64,000 nucleotides of DNA from Planctomycetota bacterium (GCA_016709145.1 JADJEK010000005.1:1-64000), one strand, 5' to 3'; shown: positions 1 through 10,781, counted from the stretch's first letter. Notes: generated by a model from the sequence alone, not told the origin. Numbers and translations are program-made.

Positions 1-718
1 TCTTCGGCGGTGTCGAAGGCGCGCCCGAAACCGCATGACCGTGACGACGGGGAGCGTCGACGAGGCGCGCGCGGCCGCGCTCGACATCACCGCGCGTGGG
101 ATCGCGACGTTCAAGGTCAAGATCGGCGCGACGGCATGGAGCCACGACGTCGAACGCGTGCTCGCCGTGCGCGACATCGCGCCGCGCGGACGGCTGCTGC
201 TCGACGGTAACGGGGCGTTCACCGCACCCGATGCGTTGCGCTTGCTGCGTGAGCTCGAGCGCCACGACGTCGCGATCGCGCTGTTCGAACAGCCGGTCGA
301 TGGCGACGATCTCCCCGGCTTGGCCGAAGTCACGCGTGGCACGCGCGTACCCGTTTGCGCCGACGAATCAGTGACCACGCCCGCGGATGCCTCGGCGCTC
401 GTGCGAGCAAGCGCATGTACGGCGTTCAACATCAAGCTCATGAAGAGCGGCGTCGCGCAAGGGCTCGCGATCGCGGCCATCGCGAAGGCCGCCGGCTTCG
501 AGCTCATGATCGGCGGCATGGTCGAGACCGTGCTCGCGATGAGCGCTTCGGCGTGCTTCGCCGCTGGACTCGGTGGGTTCGCGTTCGTCGACCTCGACAC
601 CCCCATGTTCCTGAAGACGAACCCGTTCCAAGGCGGCTACGTCCAGCGCGGCGCGACGCTCGACGTCCGCGGGATCGAGCGTGGCCATGGCGTTCGCGTT
701 CCGCTGGACTCGCCTTGA
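1..718 (+). CDS. Dipeptide epimerase / muconate-lactonizing-like enzyme, C-terminal part, frameshifted
   Basis: C-terminal barrel of an enolase-superfamily enzyme, most like L-Ala-D/L-Glu epimerases that act on cell-wall dipeptides. The superfamily signatures are present in order: KVKIG with its lysine pair, the metal ligands in DGNG, EQP and ADES, the opposite-face lysine in IKLMKSG, then GGMVET and DLDTP near the end. The gene runs off the left edge. Bases 3-37 read FGGVEGAPETA and stop, while the continuing TVTTGS is in another frame from position 35, so one base appears wrong around 30-37. The in-frame ATG at 35 is probably not the real start. Substrate within the superfamily is inferred only. 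The next gene on the same strand begins about 130 bases on. Confidence 0.85.
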   Translation, partial: LRRCRRRARNRMTVTTGSVDEARAAALDITARGIATFKVKIGATAWSHDVERVLAVRDIAPRGRLLLDGNGAFTAPDALRLLRELERHDVAIALFEQPVDGDDLPGLAEVTRGTRVPVCADESVTTPADASALVRASACTAFNIKLMKSGVAQGLAIAAIAKAAGFELMIGGMVETVLAMSASACFAAGLGGFAFVDLDTPMFLKTNPFQGGYVQRGATLDVRGIERGHGVRVPLDSP

Positions 719-846
719 ACCCGGACTCGTGACATGCGTTTGACAAGGCGGGAACTCGAACGCGCGTCCACTGGTCGGGACCCGTGCTTCCCGGTCTTCC
801 GACCGCTCGGCCTCCTCCCCGCATTCGTCCCCATCGGATCCACGCC

Positions 847-3800
847 ATGACCCGCGCACCCCGTCGTCCGTTCGGCGCGTCCCTCGTGTTCGCGTTCACG
901 CTCGTGAGCTTCGGCGTCGACGCCTTCGCCCTCCAGGATCCGGAGCGACCGGCCGCGACCGAGCGGGACACCACCCTGGCGAACGCGCGGTCGGCGCTGA
1001 TCCGGGGAGACGTCGCCGTGGCGCGCGAACTCCTCGACGCCGCGCTGGCGCAAGACGGCACGTGGACCGACGCCCGCACGCTGCGAGGCTTCGCGTGCAT
1101 CGCGGCCGGCGACGACGCGGGAGCGATCGCCGACTTCACGGAGATCGCGCGGCGCGAGCCGACGACGCCCGCGGGCTTGGAAGCGCGGTTCGCGTTGGGT
1201 CAGCGACTGGCGGTGCTCGGCCGGCACGCGGAAGCCGCCACCGAGACCGCCGACGCCGTCGCGTTCTTGCGCAGCCCCGAGCGACGCCATTCGCTGGCGC
1301 TGGTCTACGCGAGCACAGCCGCACAACTCCTGCGACCGGAACCCGGCGCGCTCGGAGCCGCGCCGCCCTCGCCCCAACACACCAAAGCGCTGGTCCTGCT
1401 GCAGCTCGCCGAAGGCCTCGGTGCTCTCGGTGCCGAACAGAACGCGGTCTCCCTCGACGTGATGCGCTGCTTGCACGCATTGGGACAGGATCCCGCCGGC
1501 GTCGTGCGTCGTGCAGCCGCCTTGCGCGCCGCCGACCCGAACTCTTCCGATCTCGCCGAGATCGACGATCTCGAAGGCCATGCCCGCGCCCGCATGGCGG
1601 ACGGCACCGGTGCGCTCCTCGCATGGCGGCGCGCCGCGGTGGATCCGACCCGACCGTTCGCGGCGCGCGCTCTCGAGGACGCGGCCCGGATGTTCGCGAA
1701 GTCGGCCGAGTTCCCGAACATGCTCGACGCCGCGGTCGACCTCGCCGAGGACATGCTCGGCCGGATGCCCACTCACGAGAAGACGCCCGCGGTCGTGCTC
1801 GACGTGGTGCGCGAACTCGCGACGGCCGAGCGCGGCTCCGCGCGCGCGCTCCAGTTGCTCGATGCGTTCCTGCGGACGTTCCCCGACCACGCGCTGGTCG
1901 CCGACGCGATCGAACTGCAAGACGCGGTCCTCGTCGCACAGGGACGCCATGACGAGGGCGCGCTGCGCCTGACCGCGTTCTTGACCGCGCGACCCGCCGA
2001 CGCGAAGTCGCGACCGATCGCGAGCCGCTTGCGCGACCGCCGCTTCGACCTCGCGAGCGCCGCGACGGCCGAGATCGCGACCGCCGCGAACACGACGCGG
2101 GCGACGGCGGTCGCGGCCGCGCGCGCGCGCTGGAACGACTTCCTGGCCGCGTATCCGCTCGACGACCGCGCGCCGGATGCCGCGTTCGCGCTCGCTTCGA
2201 TCGACGCCGGGGAGCGCGACTTCGACGCCGCGCTGCAGCGGTACACCGATCTGCGCAAGCGCTTCACCGGCGAGGCGACCTCGCATCGCGCTGCGCTCGA
2301 GGCCGCGCGCTTGCTCGCGAACGAGAAGCAAGCGTTCGACGCCGCGTTCACAGCATTGGCCGAGATCCCGCTCGATTCGCCGTTCTCGGCCCAGGCGCGG
2401 CAAGTCGAAGGCTCGCTGCGCGCGACCGAGCTGGGACTCGACTCGGGCGTCCTCGCGCCAGGGCGATCCGGAACGCTGACGCTGCATCTGCGCAATCTCG
2501 AGACCGCGACGATCTCGATCTACCGCGTGCGCGCCGACGACGTGTTCACGGCGCATGGCAGCGCGGCCGCGCTCGGCACGATCGACGTCACGTTGATCAC
2601 GCCGGAGCGTTCGTTCGAGGTCCGCGTCGACCGCTACGTGCCCTACCGTCGCGTCGACGTCCCGGTGGAACTCCCGGCCGAGGCCGCGTCGACCACGCTC
2701 GTCGTCACCGCGCGTTCGGGCGATCACGAGGCTCGCGCGATCGCGCTGTTCTCGAGCCTCGCGTTCGCGGCCGTGGTCTCGCCGTCCGCGATCGAGCCGA
2801 TCGCGTTCGATCGCACCAGCGGCGAGCCGATCGACTCCGTCGCCGTACGCGCCGCGTTCGATGGCACGGCATCGCCCATTTCGCCGCCGATTCCGCCGAG
2901 CGACGGCTTCCTCACGCTCGGGCTGTTCGCGCGCGCGAGCATCGGCGATGCGTTCGCCTCCGCCACGTTCGGTCGCAGACAGATCCCCCCGGCGCCGGTC
3001 GAGGCCGCGGCGACGCTGCTCGCCGAAGCTCCGAGATACCACCCCGGCGACACCGTCCACGTGTTCGGCGTGGTCCGCGATGCCGAGGGCGGCCGCGTGC
3101 GGCCGTGGCCCACGGACAAGGCGCTGCGCTGGGTCTGGGCCGACGAGCGCGGCGAATGGCTCGACGTCGGCGTACGGGCGATGCCGACGTCGGAAGGTCT
3201 CGTGCACGGTTCGTTCGACGTGCCGAAGAACGCCATCGGTTCGCGCTCGATCGTGTGTCGCCTCGAGCACGATCGGACCGGCGAAGCGCCGCGCGTCCTC
3301 GCGTCGACGACGTTCGCCGTGGAACCGATGAGTTCTCCCGAGACGACCGTGACCTGGGAGGACGAGCACGGCTCGCCCGCATCGCTCGCGGCCGGCATGA
3401 CCACGCGCACCGTCCTGCGCGTGCGGTCGCGACAGCCCATGGCCGCGGTGGAAGTCCGTTGGCGCGTCGGGGACGACGACGAGGTGCGTGCGCTGACCGA
3501 CGAACTCGGTCGCGTGATCGTCCCGATCGACGGCACACGGACGACGTACGCCGACAGCGTCCGCATGGCGGTCGTCACGCTCGGACAGACGTTCGCGTTC
3601 GAAGCGCCGGTGACGCGCGCCGAGCTCGAATGGCGACTCGCGGATCGCGCGGTCGTCGAGTTCGCGGCCGGCGAGCCCGCGACCCTCGCGCTCATCGCCG
3701 ACGCCGGCAGCAACTCCGCGCCGGCAGGAGCGCGCGCGCGCATCACGATTCGACGCAGCAGCGCGGTTGCGCGCGGACCGACACTGGCGACGCAGGACGT

Positions 3801-6800
3801 GGTGGCCGACGCCGCGGGACGCGCGAGCGTGAGCTTCACGCCTGCCGAGCCCGGCCCCTACGTAGCGTGGCTCGAGTGGACGCTGGGCAACGGAAGCTCG
3901 CGCACGACCTCGATCGGGTTGATCGCGCGCGGTCCGAGTGCGACACCTGGCTTGTGGATCCTGCCTCCGGCCGGCGTCCTGCCGCACGGCGGTCGCGTCG
4001 CTCTGCGCGTGTTCGCGGCGATCGACGCGGGCCCGGCGCTGTTCGTGACGCATGGGCGAACGCTCCATGCCGTGCGAATCGTGCGGCTCGAACCCGGTTG
4101 GAACACCGTCGAGCTGACGCTGCCGGATCTGCCGGCGACGCATTGCGCGGTGTCGGTCCGCGCCCTGCACGGCACCACCTCGCACGCCGCGTCGGCGAAC
4201 TTGGTGCTCGCCCCGTCGTTGCGCATGGAGCTCGCCGTCGAGGACGGAGCCACGCGACGCGCGTCGCTGCACGTCACGGACGGCGCGGGCGCGCCGGTCG
4301 CTGCGGAGGTCGCGTACTGGCTCGTGCACGCAGCCGATGCGAGCCGCATCGCGGCCGAACTCGCGCCGGCCACGACGCGCGGTCTCGACGGACCGGTCGC
4401 CGCGTCCACACTGGTGTTCGACGGCGACGTGCCGCTGCCCCAATCGGCCGGCGCCGTCGACGTCACCGTCGAGCGCGCGCTGCGCGAGATCGAGTCCGCT
4501 GCCAAGGCCGATGCGGCCACCGTGCTCGTCGACGCGCTCGATCTCGACGCGTTGGCGCACGACCGGCCCTTGATGCCCGGCGAAGCCGCTCTCGAGAGCG
4601 AGGCCAACGCCGGCTCGGGCGTCGCTGGCGGCGGCGGGTCGAAGTACGGCAGCCGCGGTCGTCGCCTTGCCAGGGGCGGCGGGGAGTCGAACGACTCGCG
4701 CACCGCACCCATGGTCCGAGCGGCGCTCGCGCGGCGCCTCGACGCACGCACCGACACCGACGGACGCTCCACGTGGGAACTTCCGCCACGGCTCGAGCCG
4801 GGCTCGTACGCGGTCGTCGCGCTGGCGTGTGCCGGAGCGGTGCGCGTCGCGACGACGTCGGCGGAATTCCGCGTGCACGTCGACGTCGACGTGCGCATCG
4901 CGGCCCCGACTCTGTTGCGCACCTCCGACCGAGCCCGTGTCCGCGTCGAACTCGAGAATCGCACCGACGCCGCGCGTAGCGTGGCGCTCGCACTCGAGAC
5001 CACGCTGTCCGACCTACCGGTGCGGACCACGGTCGAACTCGCGGCCCGCGGCGCACGTCACGTGACGCTCGCGTTGCCCGCGTTGCGCGACGGAGCCGGG
5101 CTCCTGCGCGTTCGCGCCGAGGGCCGCTCGTTCGAGAGTCCGCTGGCGGTCGTCCCCGACGGCGTGCAGCAGCACGTCGCCGCCGCGACGAGTGCTGCCG
5201 GCGAACGCACGGCGTTGGCGTTGCCCGAGGGCGTTCCGCTGGATGCCGCCGAGCTCGTGCTCGACGCGTCGGCGCCGGCTGCACTGTTGTCGCTGGCCGA
5301 AGAGCCGGAGACCGGCGACGTCCCCGGCGATCTGCGTGCCGCAGCGTTGCGCTTGCTGACCGAGGTCGAAGCGTTGCGCGCGACGCTGCCATTCGCGAGC
5401 GACGCCGCGGCGCGTCGCGATCCGATCCGCGCCCGCGCACAGCGGCGCTTGCATCGCCTCGGCTGGTGGCTGGCCGAGCCGCAAGCACTCGACCCGCTGC
5501 TTGCCTACGCGATCGGGCGCGCGCCCATGGCGGAGCTCACGGTGCCGGAAGGGCTCCGGACCCGAGTCGCCGCCGCGCTCACGGAGCGCTTCGCGCAAGC
5601 CGCGACCGACGGTGACCAGGCATGGCTGCTGTTCTGCCGCCAGTCGGCGCTCGAGGCCGAGTTCGGTCGCGTCAACCGACTCGTGCGCGCGAAGTCGCGC
5701 CTCGACGTCGGCGCACTCGCGCTGCTCGCGAACGCGCTCGCCCACGCGGGCATGACGGCCGCGGCGACCGACGTGATGACGGAACTCCGCGGGCGTTTGG
5801 CTCCCGGGGCGCCGGGCCGCCCCGCTCCGGCGATCGATCCGTTCGCACGAGTTTCGACGGACGAAGTGAGCGCGCTCGCCCTCGATGCGGCACGCGCGCT
5901 GAACCTCGACGCCCATGAGATCCTCGCGCTCGCGGGCGCACTCGACGCGAGTGCGACGCCCGCGATCGGTTCGCGCCTCGCCCGTGTGCTCGCGTTGCGC
6001 GCGGAGTCGGCGTACGCGGCCACGGGTTCGACGCGCTTCGAAGCGCGCAGTGGCGACGTCGTGCTCGCGGCGCTCGTCGATGCCAAGCCATGGCAGAGCG
6101 CTCGAGTCCTGGTGACGCAGGCTCTGCTCGATCGCCGAGTCGAATGCGTGCGAACCGGCCCCGCGACGGCCGCGCGCGCCAGGCTCTCGCAGTCGCGCTC
6201 CGTCGCGCGCGAGCGCCTACCGCTCGCGAGCGTCGATGTCTCGCATCGGTTCTGGCGGCTCGACGAGGTCCGCGACGGCGTCCGCGTCGGCGTCGGCGAC
6301 TCCGTCCTGCAGGCCGCGACGCGCACGCTCGATTGGAACGTCTTCGTGACGCTCGCACCGACGCGCCGTGTCGACCTGATGCTGTCGCCGACGATCGGCG
6401 AGATCACGGCACGGACGTCATGGTGGTTCATGCCCGATGTCGGGGGTTTCACGCTCGACGTGCTCTCCGGGGCGCGGCGCGTGCTCCGGGACGAGCACGG
6501 CACGTGGCTCGAGATCGACACTCCGATCCAACGCGATGTCACGATCCACCTCGACGTCGCGATCACGGCCGATCATCCCGGCACGTTCGCGGTGCCGTCG
6601 CTGCTGCTGTCTCGCGCACCGTCGACGTTCGACGCGCGAGCGAACGGTGGCGGACCGAGCGTGATTTCGACCGACGCGCCCGACGACGTCGGGCCGGGGC
6701 CTGCATGGACTCCGGACGAACGCCTGGGGGCGGCGCGCAGCGCGATTTCGCGGGGCGACCTCGCGCGCACCGCGGAACTCATCGCTCCACTGCTCGACGT

Positions 6801-8403
6801 CGAACTCGATACCGACGCTGCGCGTGAAGTGAACCGCATGGCGCTGCTGTGCGCCGTCGAGACCGACGACGCGGCACGCATGGTCCAGTGCTTCGAGTTC
6901 GCCAAGGAGCGCGACCCGGACTTCGTCGTCTCGTTCGCGGCCACGGCGAAGGTCGCCGGTGCGTACCGGTCGCTCGGCGAACACGAGCGGGCGCGCCAAG
7001 TGGACTTGGCGCTGGCCGACGCGGGATTCCTCGAGGAAGCACAGATCGTCGGCGCGCTCGAGCAAGTCGATCGCGCACTCGAGGCCGCCCGCATCATGGT
7101 GCGGTTGCTGCGTGAGCTGCCCGACACCGAGCTGGCACGGCGGACCGCGTTCGCTCTCGCGCAGCGCGCGGCCGACCACGCGCGCTCGGCGCAGAGCGTT
7201 CCCGATCCCGCGACGTTCACGGCGGCGATGCGCGCGATCGCGATCGCCACGCTGGAGCACCGCGTGATCGAGTCGCCACGTGCCGACGACTCCGGTGAGG
7301 TCTTGCTGACACTGGCCGACTTGCATCGCGAGAACCTCGACTACGCCGCGATGGACGCAGTGGCGGTCGCCGCGCTGCGTCGGACCGACCTCGGCCGACT
7401 CGCGCCCGCGTTCGAGTTCGAGCGCGCCGTCGCGGCACTCGCGCAACGGCGCCTCGACGACGCGCTCGCGACCGCGCGACGCATCGCCGCGGCTCGCTCG
7501 CAGTTCCCCGGAGACGAGGTGATCGAGCACCTGGCCGCACAGGGCCGTCACATCGAAGCACAGGTGCTCCAAGTTCGCGGCGACTACGACGGCGCCCGGG
7601 TCGCGTATGCCGACGTGAAGGACCGCTTCGCGGACGCCGCTCGCGAACTCGAGTTCCTCGAGCGCGCCGGACTCGAAGTCCCCGAACTGACGACGGTGCG
7701 CTCCGGCGAGCCCATGCGCCTCGCCGTCAAGGTCCGCGGCCAGGCCAAGTCGGTCGAGGTCCAGGTCTACAAGGTCGATCTGCAGTTGCTCTACTTGAAG
7801 CAGCGCGGCTTCGATCGACTCCGCGACGTCCGCCTCGCCGGCCTGCCGCCGTTCTGGACGTCGTCGGTCCCCGTGCCCGCGGCCAGCGCGCAAGCGATGA
7901 CGCTCGAACTCGCTCTACCCGACGCCGGCGCGTACCTCGTCGTGCTGCGCGCGGGCGAGCAGCAGGCTCGATCGATCGCGATCCGCAGCGATCTCGCGCT
8001 CGACGTGCGTGACGACGTCGACGCCGGTGTCCGTGCGCACGTCTGGCGCGCTGATTCACGTGTCCCCGCCGATGGCGCCACGGTGACCGGGTTCGATGCC
8101 GCCAGCGGCCGCTTCGTGACGAAGCGCGCGGACCTGCGCGGCGTCGCGGAGTTCGCCGGCGTCGTCGGTCCGGTCGCGTTGATCGCCGAGCAGGGCGGCC
8201 ACTACGCGTACTTCCAGGGCACGACGAAGCGCGATCACGATTCGAAGTTCAAGCAGCAGGACAAACTCCTGCAAGACGCCGACACGAACGGCGAGCTGCG
8301 CACGCAGTTCCTCGAGGACGCGCAGTTCCGCAACGACGCGACCTGGAAGGACAACACGAACCGCCGCCAGCAGGGCGTCGAGGTCCAGCGCGCGAAGCAG
8401 TGA
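847..8403 (+). CDS. Giant secreted macroglobulin-like / TPR protein
   Basis: A 2518-residue exported protein. Start ATG at 847 gives a basic N-terminus and hydrophobic signal peptide ending near AFALQ; the in-frame GTG at 784 would bury it. Residues about 35-510 are Ala-rich helical TPR-like repeats. A macroglobulin MG2-like strand with YHPGDTVHVFG lies near residue 730, and an A2M-family domain near 1340-1380. A Gly/Ser-rich loop (residues about 1250-1275) sits where macroglobulins carry exposed bait-like loops. A second TPR-like stretch covers about 1950-2260, then a beta-rich domain and a polar Gln/Asp/Lys tail. I found no CGEQ-type thioester motif. Bacterial macroglobulins usually trap proteases or brace the envelope; the role here is inferred. 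No conserved partner is adjacent. Confidence 0.75.
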   Translation: MTRAPRRPFGASLVFAFTLVSFGVDAFALQDPERPAATERDTTLANARSALIRGDVAVARELLDAALAQDGTWTDARTLRGFACIAAGDDAGAIADFTEIARREPTTPAGLEARFALGQRLAVLGRHAEAATETADAVAFLRSPERRHSLALVYASTAAQLLRPEPGALGAAPPSPQHTKALVLLQLAEGLGALGAEQNAVSLDVMRCLHALGQDPAGVVRRAAALRAADPNSSDLAEIDDLEGHARARMADGTGALLAWRRAAVDPTRPFAARALEDAARMFAKSAEFPNMLDAAVDLAEDMLGRMPTHEKTPAVVLDVVRELATAERGSARALQLLDAFLRTFPDHALVADAIELQDAVLVAQGRHDEGALRLTAFLTARPADAKSRPIASRLRDRRFDLASAATAEIATAANTTRATAVAAARARWNDFLAAYPLDDRAPDAAFALASIDAGERDFDAALQRYTDLRKRFTGEATSHRAALEAARLLANEKQAFDAAFTALAEIPLDSPFSAQARQVEGSLRATELGLDSGVLAPGRSGTLTLHLRNLETATISIYRVRADDVFTAHGSAAALGTIDVTLITPERSFEVRVDRYVPYRRVDVPVELPAEAASTTLVVTARSGDHEARAIALFSSLAFAAVVSPSAIEPIAFDRTSGEPIDSVAVRAAFDGTASPISPPIPPSDGFLTLGLFARASIGDAFASATFGRRQIPPAPVEAAATLLAEAPRYHPGDTVHVFGVVRDAEGGRVRPWPTDKALRWVWADERGEWLDVGVRAMPTSEGLVHGSFDVPKNAIGSRSIVCRLEHDRTGEAPRVLASTTFAVEPMSSPETTVTWEDEHGSPASLAAGMTTRTVLRVRSRQPMAAVEVRWRVGDDDEVRALTDELGRVIVPIDGTRTTYADSVRMAVVTLGQTFAFEAPVTRAELEWRLADRAVVEFAAGEPATLALIADAGSNSAPAGARARITIRRSSAVARGPTLATQDVVADAAGRASVSFTPAEPGPYVAWLEWTLGNGSSRTTSIGLIARGPSATPGLWILPPAGVLPHGGRVALRVFAAIDAGPALFVTHGRTLHAVRIVRLEPGWNTVELTLPDLPATHCAVSVRALHGTTSHAASANLVLAPSLRMELAVEDGATRRASLHVTDGAGAPVAAEVAYWLVHAADASRIAAELAPATTRGLDGPVAASTLVFDGDVPLPQSAGAVDVTVERALREIESAAKADAATVLVDALDLDALAHDRPLMPGEAALESEANAGSGVAGGGGSKYGSRGRRLARGGGESNDSRTAPMVRAALARRLDARTDTDGRSTWELPPRLEPGSYAVVALACAGAVRVATTSAEFRVHVDVDVRIAAPTLLRTSDRARVRVELENRTDAARSVALALETTLSDLPVRTTVELAARGARHVTLALPALRDGAGLLRVRAEGRSFESPLAVVPDGVQQHVAAATSAAGERTALALPEGVPLDAAELVLDASAPAALLSLAEEPETGDVPGDLRAAALRLLTEVEALRATLPFASDAAARRDPIRARAQRRLHRLGWWLAEPQALDPLLAYAIGRAPMAELTVPEGLRTRVAAALTERFAQAATDGDQAWLLFCRQSALEAEFGRVNRLVRAKSRLDVGALALLANALAHAGMTAAATDVMTELRGRLAPGAPGRPAPAIDPFARVSTDEVSALALDAARALNLDAHEILALAGALDASATPAIGSRLARVLALRAESAYAATGSTRFEARSGDVVLAALVDAKPWQSARVLVTQALLDRRVECVRTGPATAARARLSQSRSVARERLPLASVDVSHRFWRLDEVRDGVRVGVGDSVLQAATRTLDWNVFVTLAPTRRVDLMLSPTIGEITARTSWWFMPDVGGFTLDVLSGARRVLRDEHGTWLEIDTPIQRDVTIHLDVAITADHPGTFAVPSLLLSRAPSTFDARANGGGPSVISTDAPDDVGPGPAWTPDERLGAARSAISRGDLARTAELIAPLLDVELDTDAAREVNRMALLCAVETDDAARMVQCFEFAKERDPDFVVSFAATAKVAGAYRSLGEHERARQVDLALADAGFLEEAQIVGALEQVDRALEAARIMVRLLRELPDTELARRTAFALAQRAADHARSAQSVPDPATFTAAMRAIAIATLEHRVIESPRADDSGEVLLTLADLHRENLDYAAMDAVAVAALRRTDLGRLAPAFEFERAVAALAQRRLDDALATARRIAAARSQFPGDEVIEHLAAQGRHIEAQVLQVRGDYDGARVAYADVKDRFADAARELEFLERAGLEVPELTTVRSGEPMRLAVKVRGQAKSVEVQVYKVDLQLLYLKQRGFDRLRDVRLAGLPPFWTSSVPVPAASAQAMTLELALPDAGAYLVVLRAGEQQARSIAIRSDLALDVRDDVDAGVRAHVWRADSRVPADGATVTGFDAASGRFVTKRADLRGVAEFAGVVGPVALIAEQGGHYAYFQGTTKRDHDSKFKQQDKLLQDADTNGELRTQFLEDAQFRNDATWKDNTNRRQQGVEVQRAKQ

Positions 8404-8480
8404 GCCGGCCGCTGCGGCGTCGGTCCGCGGCCCGTCGAACGAGCTCGCTCGACCGATCGGCCGCATGTCGGCCGAGTCGT

Positions 8481-9360
8481 TCAGCGGGCGGTCAACACGA
8501 CGCCGACCAGGATCGTCGCGCAGCCGATCAGCGTCGAGGCGTGGACCGCTTCGTCGCGCAACGCGACGCCGAGCAGCACGGCCACGACCGGCGTCACGTA
8601 CGGGATGACGGCGAGCTTGTGCGCCGGCAGCGTGCGCAACAGCCAGAAGTACACGCCGAACGTGAACACCGTGCCGATCAGCGCCAGGTATGCGATCGAT
8701 GCGATCGCGGTCGGCGTCCACTCGATCGTCGCGTCCCGCTCGCCGATGAGCGCGCAAGCCGCGAGCAACAACGCACCGACCGCCATGCCATCGCGGTTGA
8801 GACGCAGCGAGTTCACACCGGCGCCGTACTTCTTCACCAGCACGGTGCCGAGCGCCGACACCAACGGGCTGATCAAGAACACGAGCGCCGCGGCCCACCG
8901 ACGTCGCCGAGTGCGCGACGTCGGTCCAAAACAACAGCACGACGCCCGCGAACCCGATCACGAGCCCGACGACTTGCTTCGCGGAGATCCGCACCGCGGG
9001 CAACAGCAGCCGAGAGAACCCGGCCACCAACAGCGTGAACACGGCGTACAGGATCGAGCACAGACTCGACGGCAGGTACTGCTCGGACCAGTACACGGCG
9101 CCATAACTGCCGAAGAAATTCAGCACGCCCGACGACAACACGAGGCCGCGCGGCGGAGCGCGTCCACCCTCCCGCCCCGCCAACGCCCGGACGACGAACA
9201 CCATGGCGATGGCCGCCACGGCGAACCGGATCGCCGCAGACGTGAACGCGGGCAACGAATCGAGCCCCTCGGCGATAACGACCCAGGTGCTTCCCCACAC
9301 CAAGCACAGACCCGCGACGAGCAACGTGGCGGTGCGTGCACTCGGACCCGAAGCGTTCAT
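8481..9360 (-). CDS. EamA/DMT-family transporter, frameshifted
   Basis: Drug/metabolite transporter superfamily permease of the inner membrane, about 290 residues and ten predicted helices as usual for the family. The N-terminal half (start ATG at 9360) has LCLVWGSTWVVI and the Tyr/Trp-containing FGSYGAVYWSEQY segment typical of EamA repeats; the C-terminal half has LISPLVSALGTVL and the matching second repeat ending at 8481. The halves lie in different frames. Removing one C from the CCC at 8894-8896 (plus strand) joins them as TSVAAALVFLISP, so a one-base homopolymer insertion is the simplest explanation. Substrate unknown. Confidence 0.85.
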
Positions 9361-9871
9361 CGAAACCCCATCACGGGATCATTCCCGGCGTGCTCGGTAC
9401 GCGTTGCGCGCACGCATCATCCAAGTTCGGGACTCTCGCGGAAATCCGCGCGTATTGGGCAATCCGCGGCATCGTCATCCACAGTTCAGCCTCCGTTGGC
9501 CGATCCTGCGCGGTTTACGCGAACCTGATGTTTACAGTCGAGCGGAACCATCGTGATAACAATCACTTCGGTCATTCTCATTGATGAAAGAACCAGCCCT
9601 CGGGACGACATCATTGCACTCACGAGGACTGGTTCTCCCCCGTTTTTCCACAAGCAGCCGCACACATCGGGATGCGCGCTCCGCGGCTCTGGATCACGAG
9701 ATACGGCGGATCGGCCTGCACGCGCACGCTCGGGACGGCGCTCCGTCGGCGCGGCGACCTCGGTCGCGTCGACGGGAGCCGGCTTCGCCAGCGGCCATGA
9801 CGACCGCCGCGAACCGCGCCAGGCGATGCGAGCTCAACCGCTGAACGCTGTTCCGTCGGACGGATCCAGGC
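9361..9871. other. Gene-free, less GC-rich island
   Basis: About 510 bases between the EamA start and the end of the coiled-coil gene. The short reading frames here lack the codon bias of neighbouring genes and match nothing I recognise. Base composition drops around 9400-9660. A plausible plus-strand promoter lies at 9531-9560, and a small inverted repeat (GTGAT-AACA-ATCAC) covers 9553-9566. The region may hold the EamA promoter on the minus strand and possibly an unseen small RNA. Confidence 0.4.
9531..9560 (+). promoter_or_regulatory. Possible sigma-70 promoter with overlapping inverted repeat
   Basis: TTTACA at 9531-9536 and GATAAC at 9555-9560 are 18 bases apart on the plus strand, in one of the few AT-rich patches of the window. 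The inverted repeat GTGAT/ATCAC at 9553-9566 overlaps the -10 and could be an operator. No convincing gene lies directly downstream on this strand, so the site may be fortuitous. Confidence 0.25.
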
Positions 9872-10781
9872 TCAGCGTGCCGACAGCGCATTCACGACCA
9901 GCAAGAACGCCGCGATCGCAAGCACGACGAGGAAGATCATGACCTTGGTCGTCGACGCCGACTTCTTCAGTACGAGCTCGATGCGGCGGTCGTTCTCGGT
10001 CTGCTGACGTCGCAGTTCGGCCATCAGCTCTTCCTGGCGCTTGGCGTAGTCGCCGGCGAGCCCGTCCACCTTCGTGCGAACGTCGCCGAGCGTCGCTTCC
10101 GCGCTCGACGCGCTGCGCTCGGCGGCCACGCGGGCCGCGGCCGCGGCTTCGGCGGTCGCCTTCGACTCGTTGCGCAGACGCGCCTCGACGGCGTCCATGA
10201 GCTTTGGCACGTCCTGGAGCCGATGCAGCAATTCCTGCGACGTGCGGCTCTGCTGTTCCATGACCGACGAGATCGTCGCCAGCAGTTCGAGGCCCGCGCG
10301 CGACGCGTCGGGCGTCCTTCATGAGTTCGGGGATCTTGCGCACCGACAGCATCAGCTCGTCGGACGAGCGCTGCTGCTGGTCGATCTTGCGGTCGATGCC
10401 GCTCAGCACTTGGTTGATGCCCTGGAACCCCTCCTGCAAGCGAACGGCGACTTCTTCCTGGCGCGACATCTCGGTCGCCTTCAGGTTCGGCCCCGTGGCC
10501 GGGCGCGCTTCCGAGACCGGCGACGGCGTGGCCGGCGTCACCGGCGTGAGTTCGACCTCTTCGACCGCTTGGCGCGGCGGCGTCTCTTGGATCACGACGC
10601 GCGGCTCGGAGCGATGCGCGCTCGATTGCCCGTGCGACGCATGCGACGCGTGAACGGCCTGGGGCCGCGACGATTCCGCGGCTCGAGTCTGCGGCGACTT
10701 GCGCGGCGCCACCTCGTCTTCCGTGGCTCCGGCGGCTTCTTCGCGGCCGAACAAACGCGCGAGGAACGACTTCTTGACCAT
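9872..10781 (-). CDS. Coiled-coil protein with C-terminal membrane anchor, frameshifted
   Basis: Not recognised as a named family. Start ATG at 10781 follows AGAGAGG at a seven-base spacing. The N-terminus is basic (MVKKSFLARLF), followed by a Pro/Ser/Glu-rich linker of about 110 residues. A long Gln/Glu/Lys-rich coiled coil follows (SRQEEVAVRLQEGFQ onward), and a C-terminal hydrophobic helix (VMIFLVVLAIAAFLLVV) suits a tail-anchored protein with most of its mass in the cytoplasm. Two frames are needed. Dropping one base of the GGG at 10310-10312 (plus strand) joins LMKDA to DASRAGLELLATISS. Divergent from the CCA gene. TATCCT on the minus strand near 10870 may be its -10. Confidence 0.65.

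Noticed and set aside
740..745. TTGACA as a -35 for the macroglobulin gene
   Set aside because: No -10-like sequence lies at a suitable distance downstream.
637..4878. Very long minus-strand open frame opposite the macroglobulin gene
   Set aside because: It is an antisense shadow of a GC-rich gene: Arg/Asp/Glu-rich, no domain, no ribosome site, and codon positions do not show the bias of real genes here.
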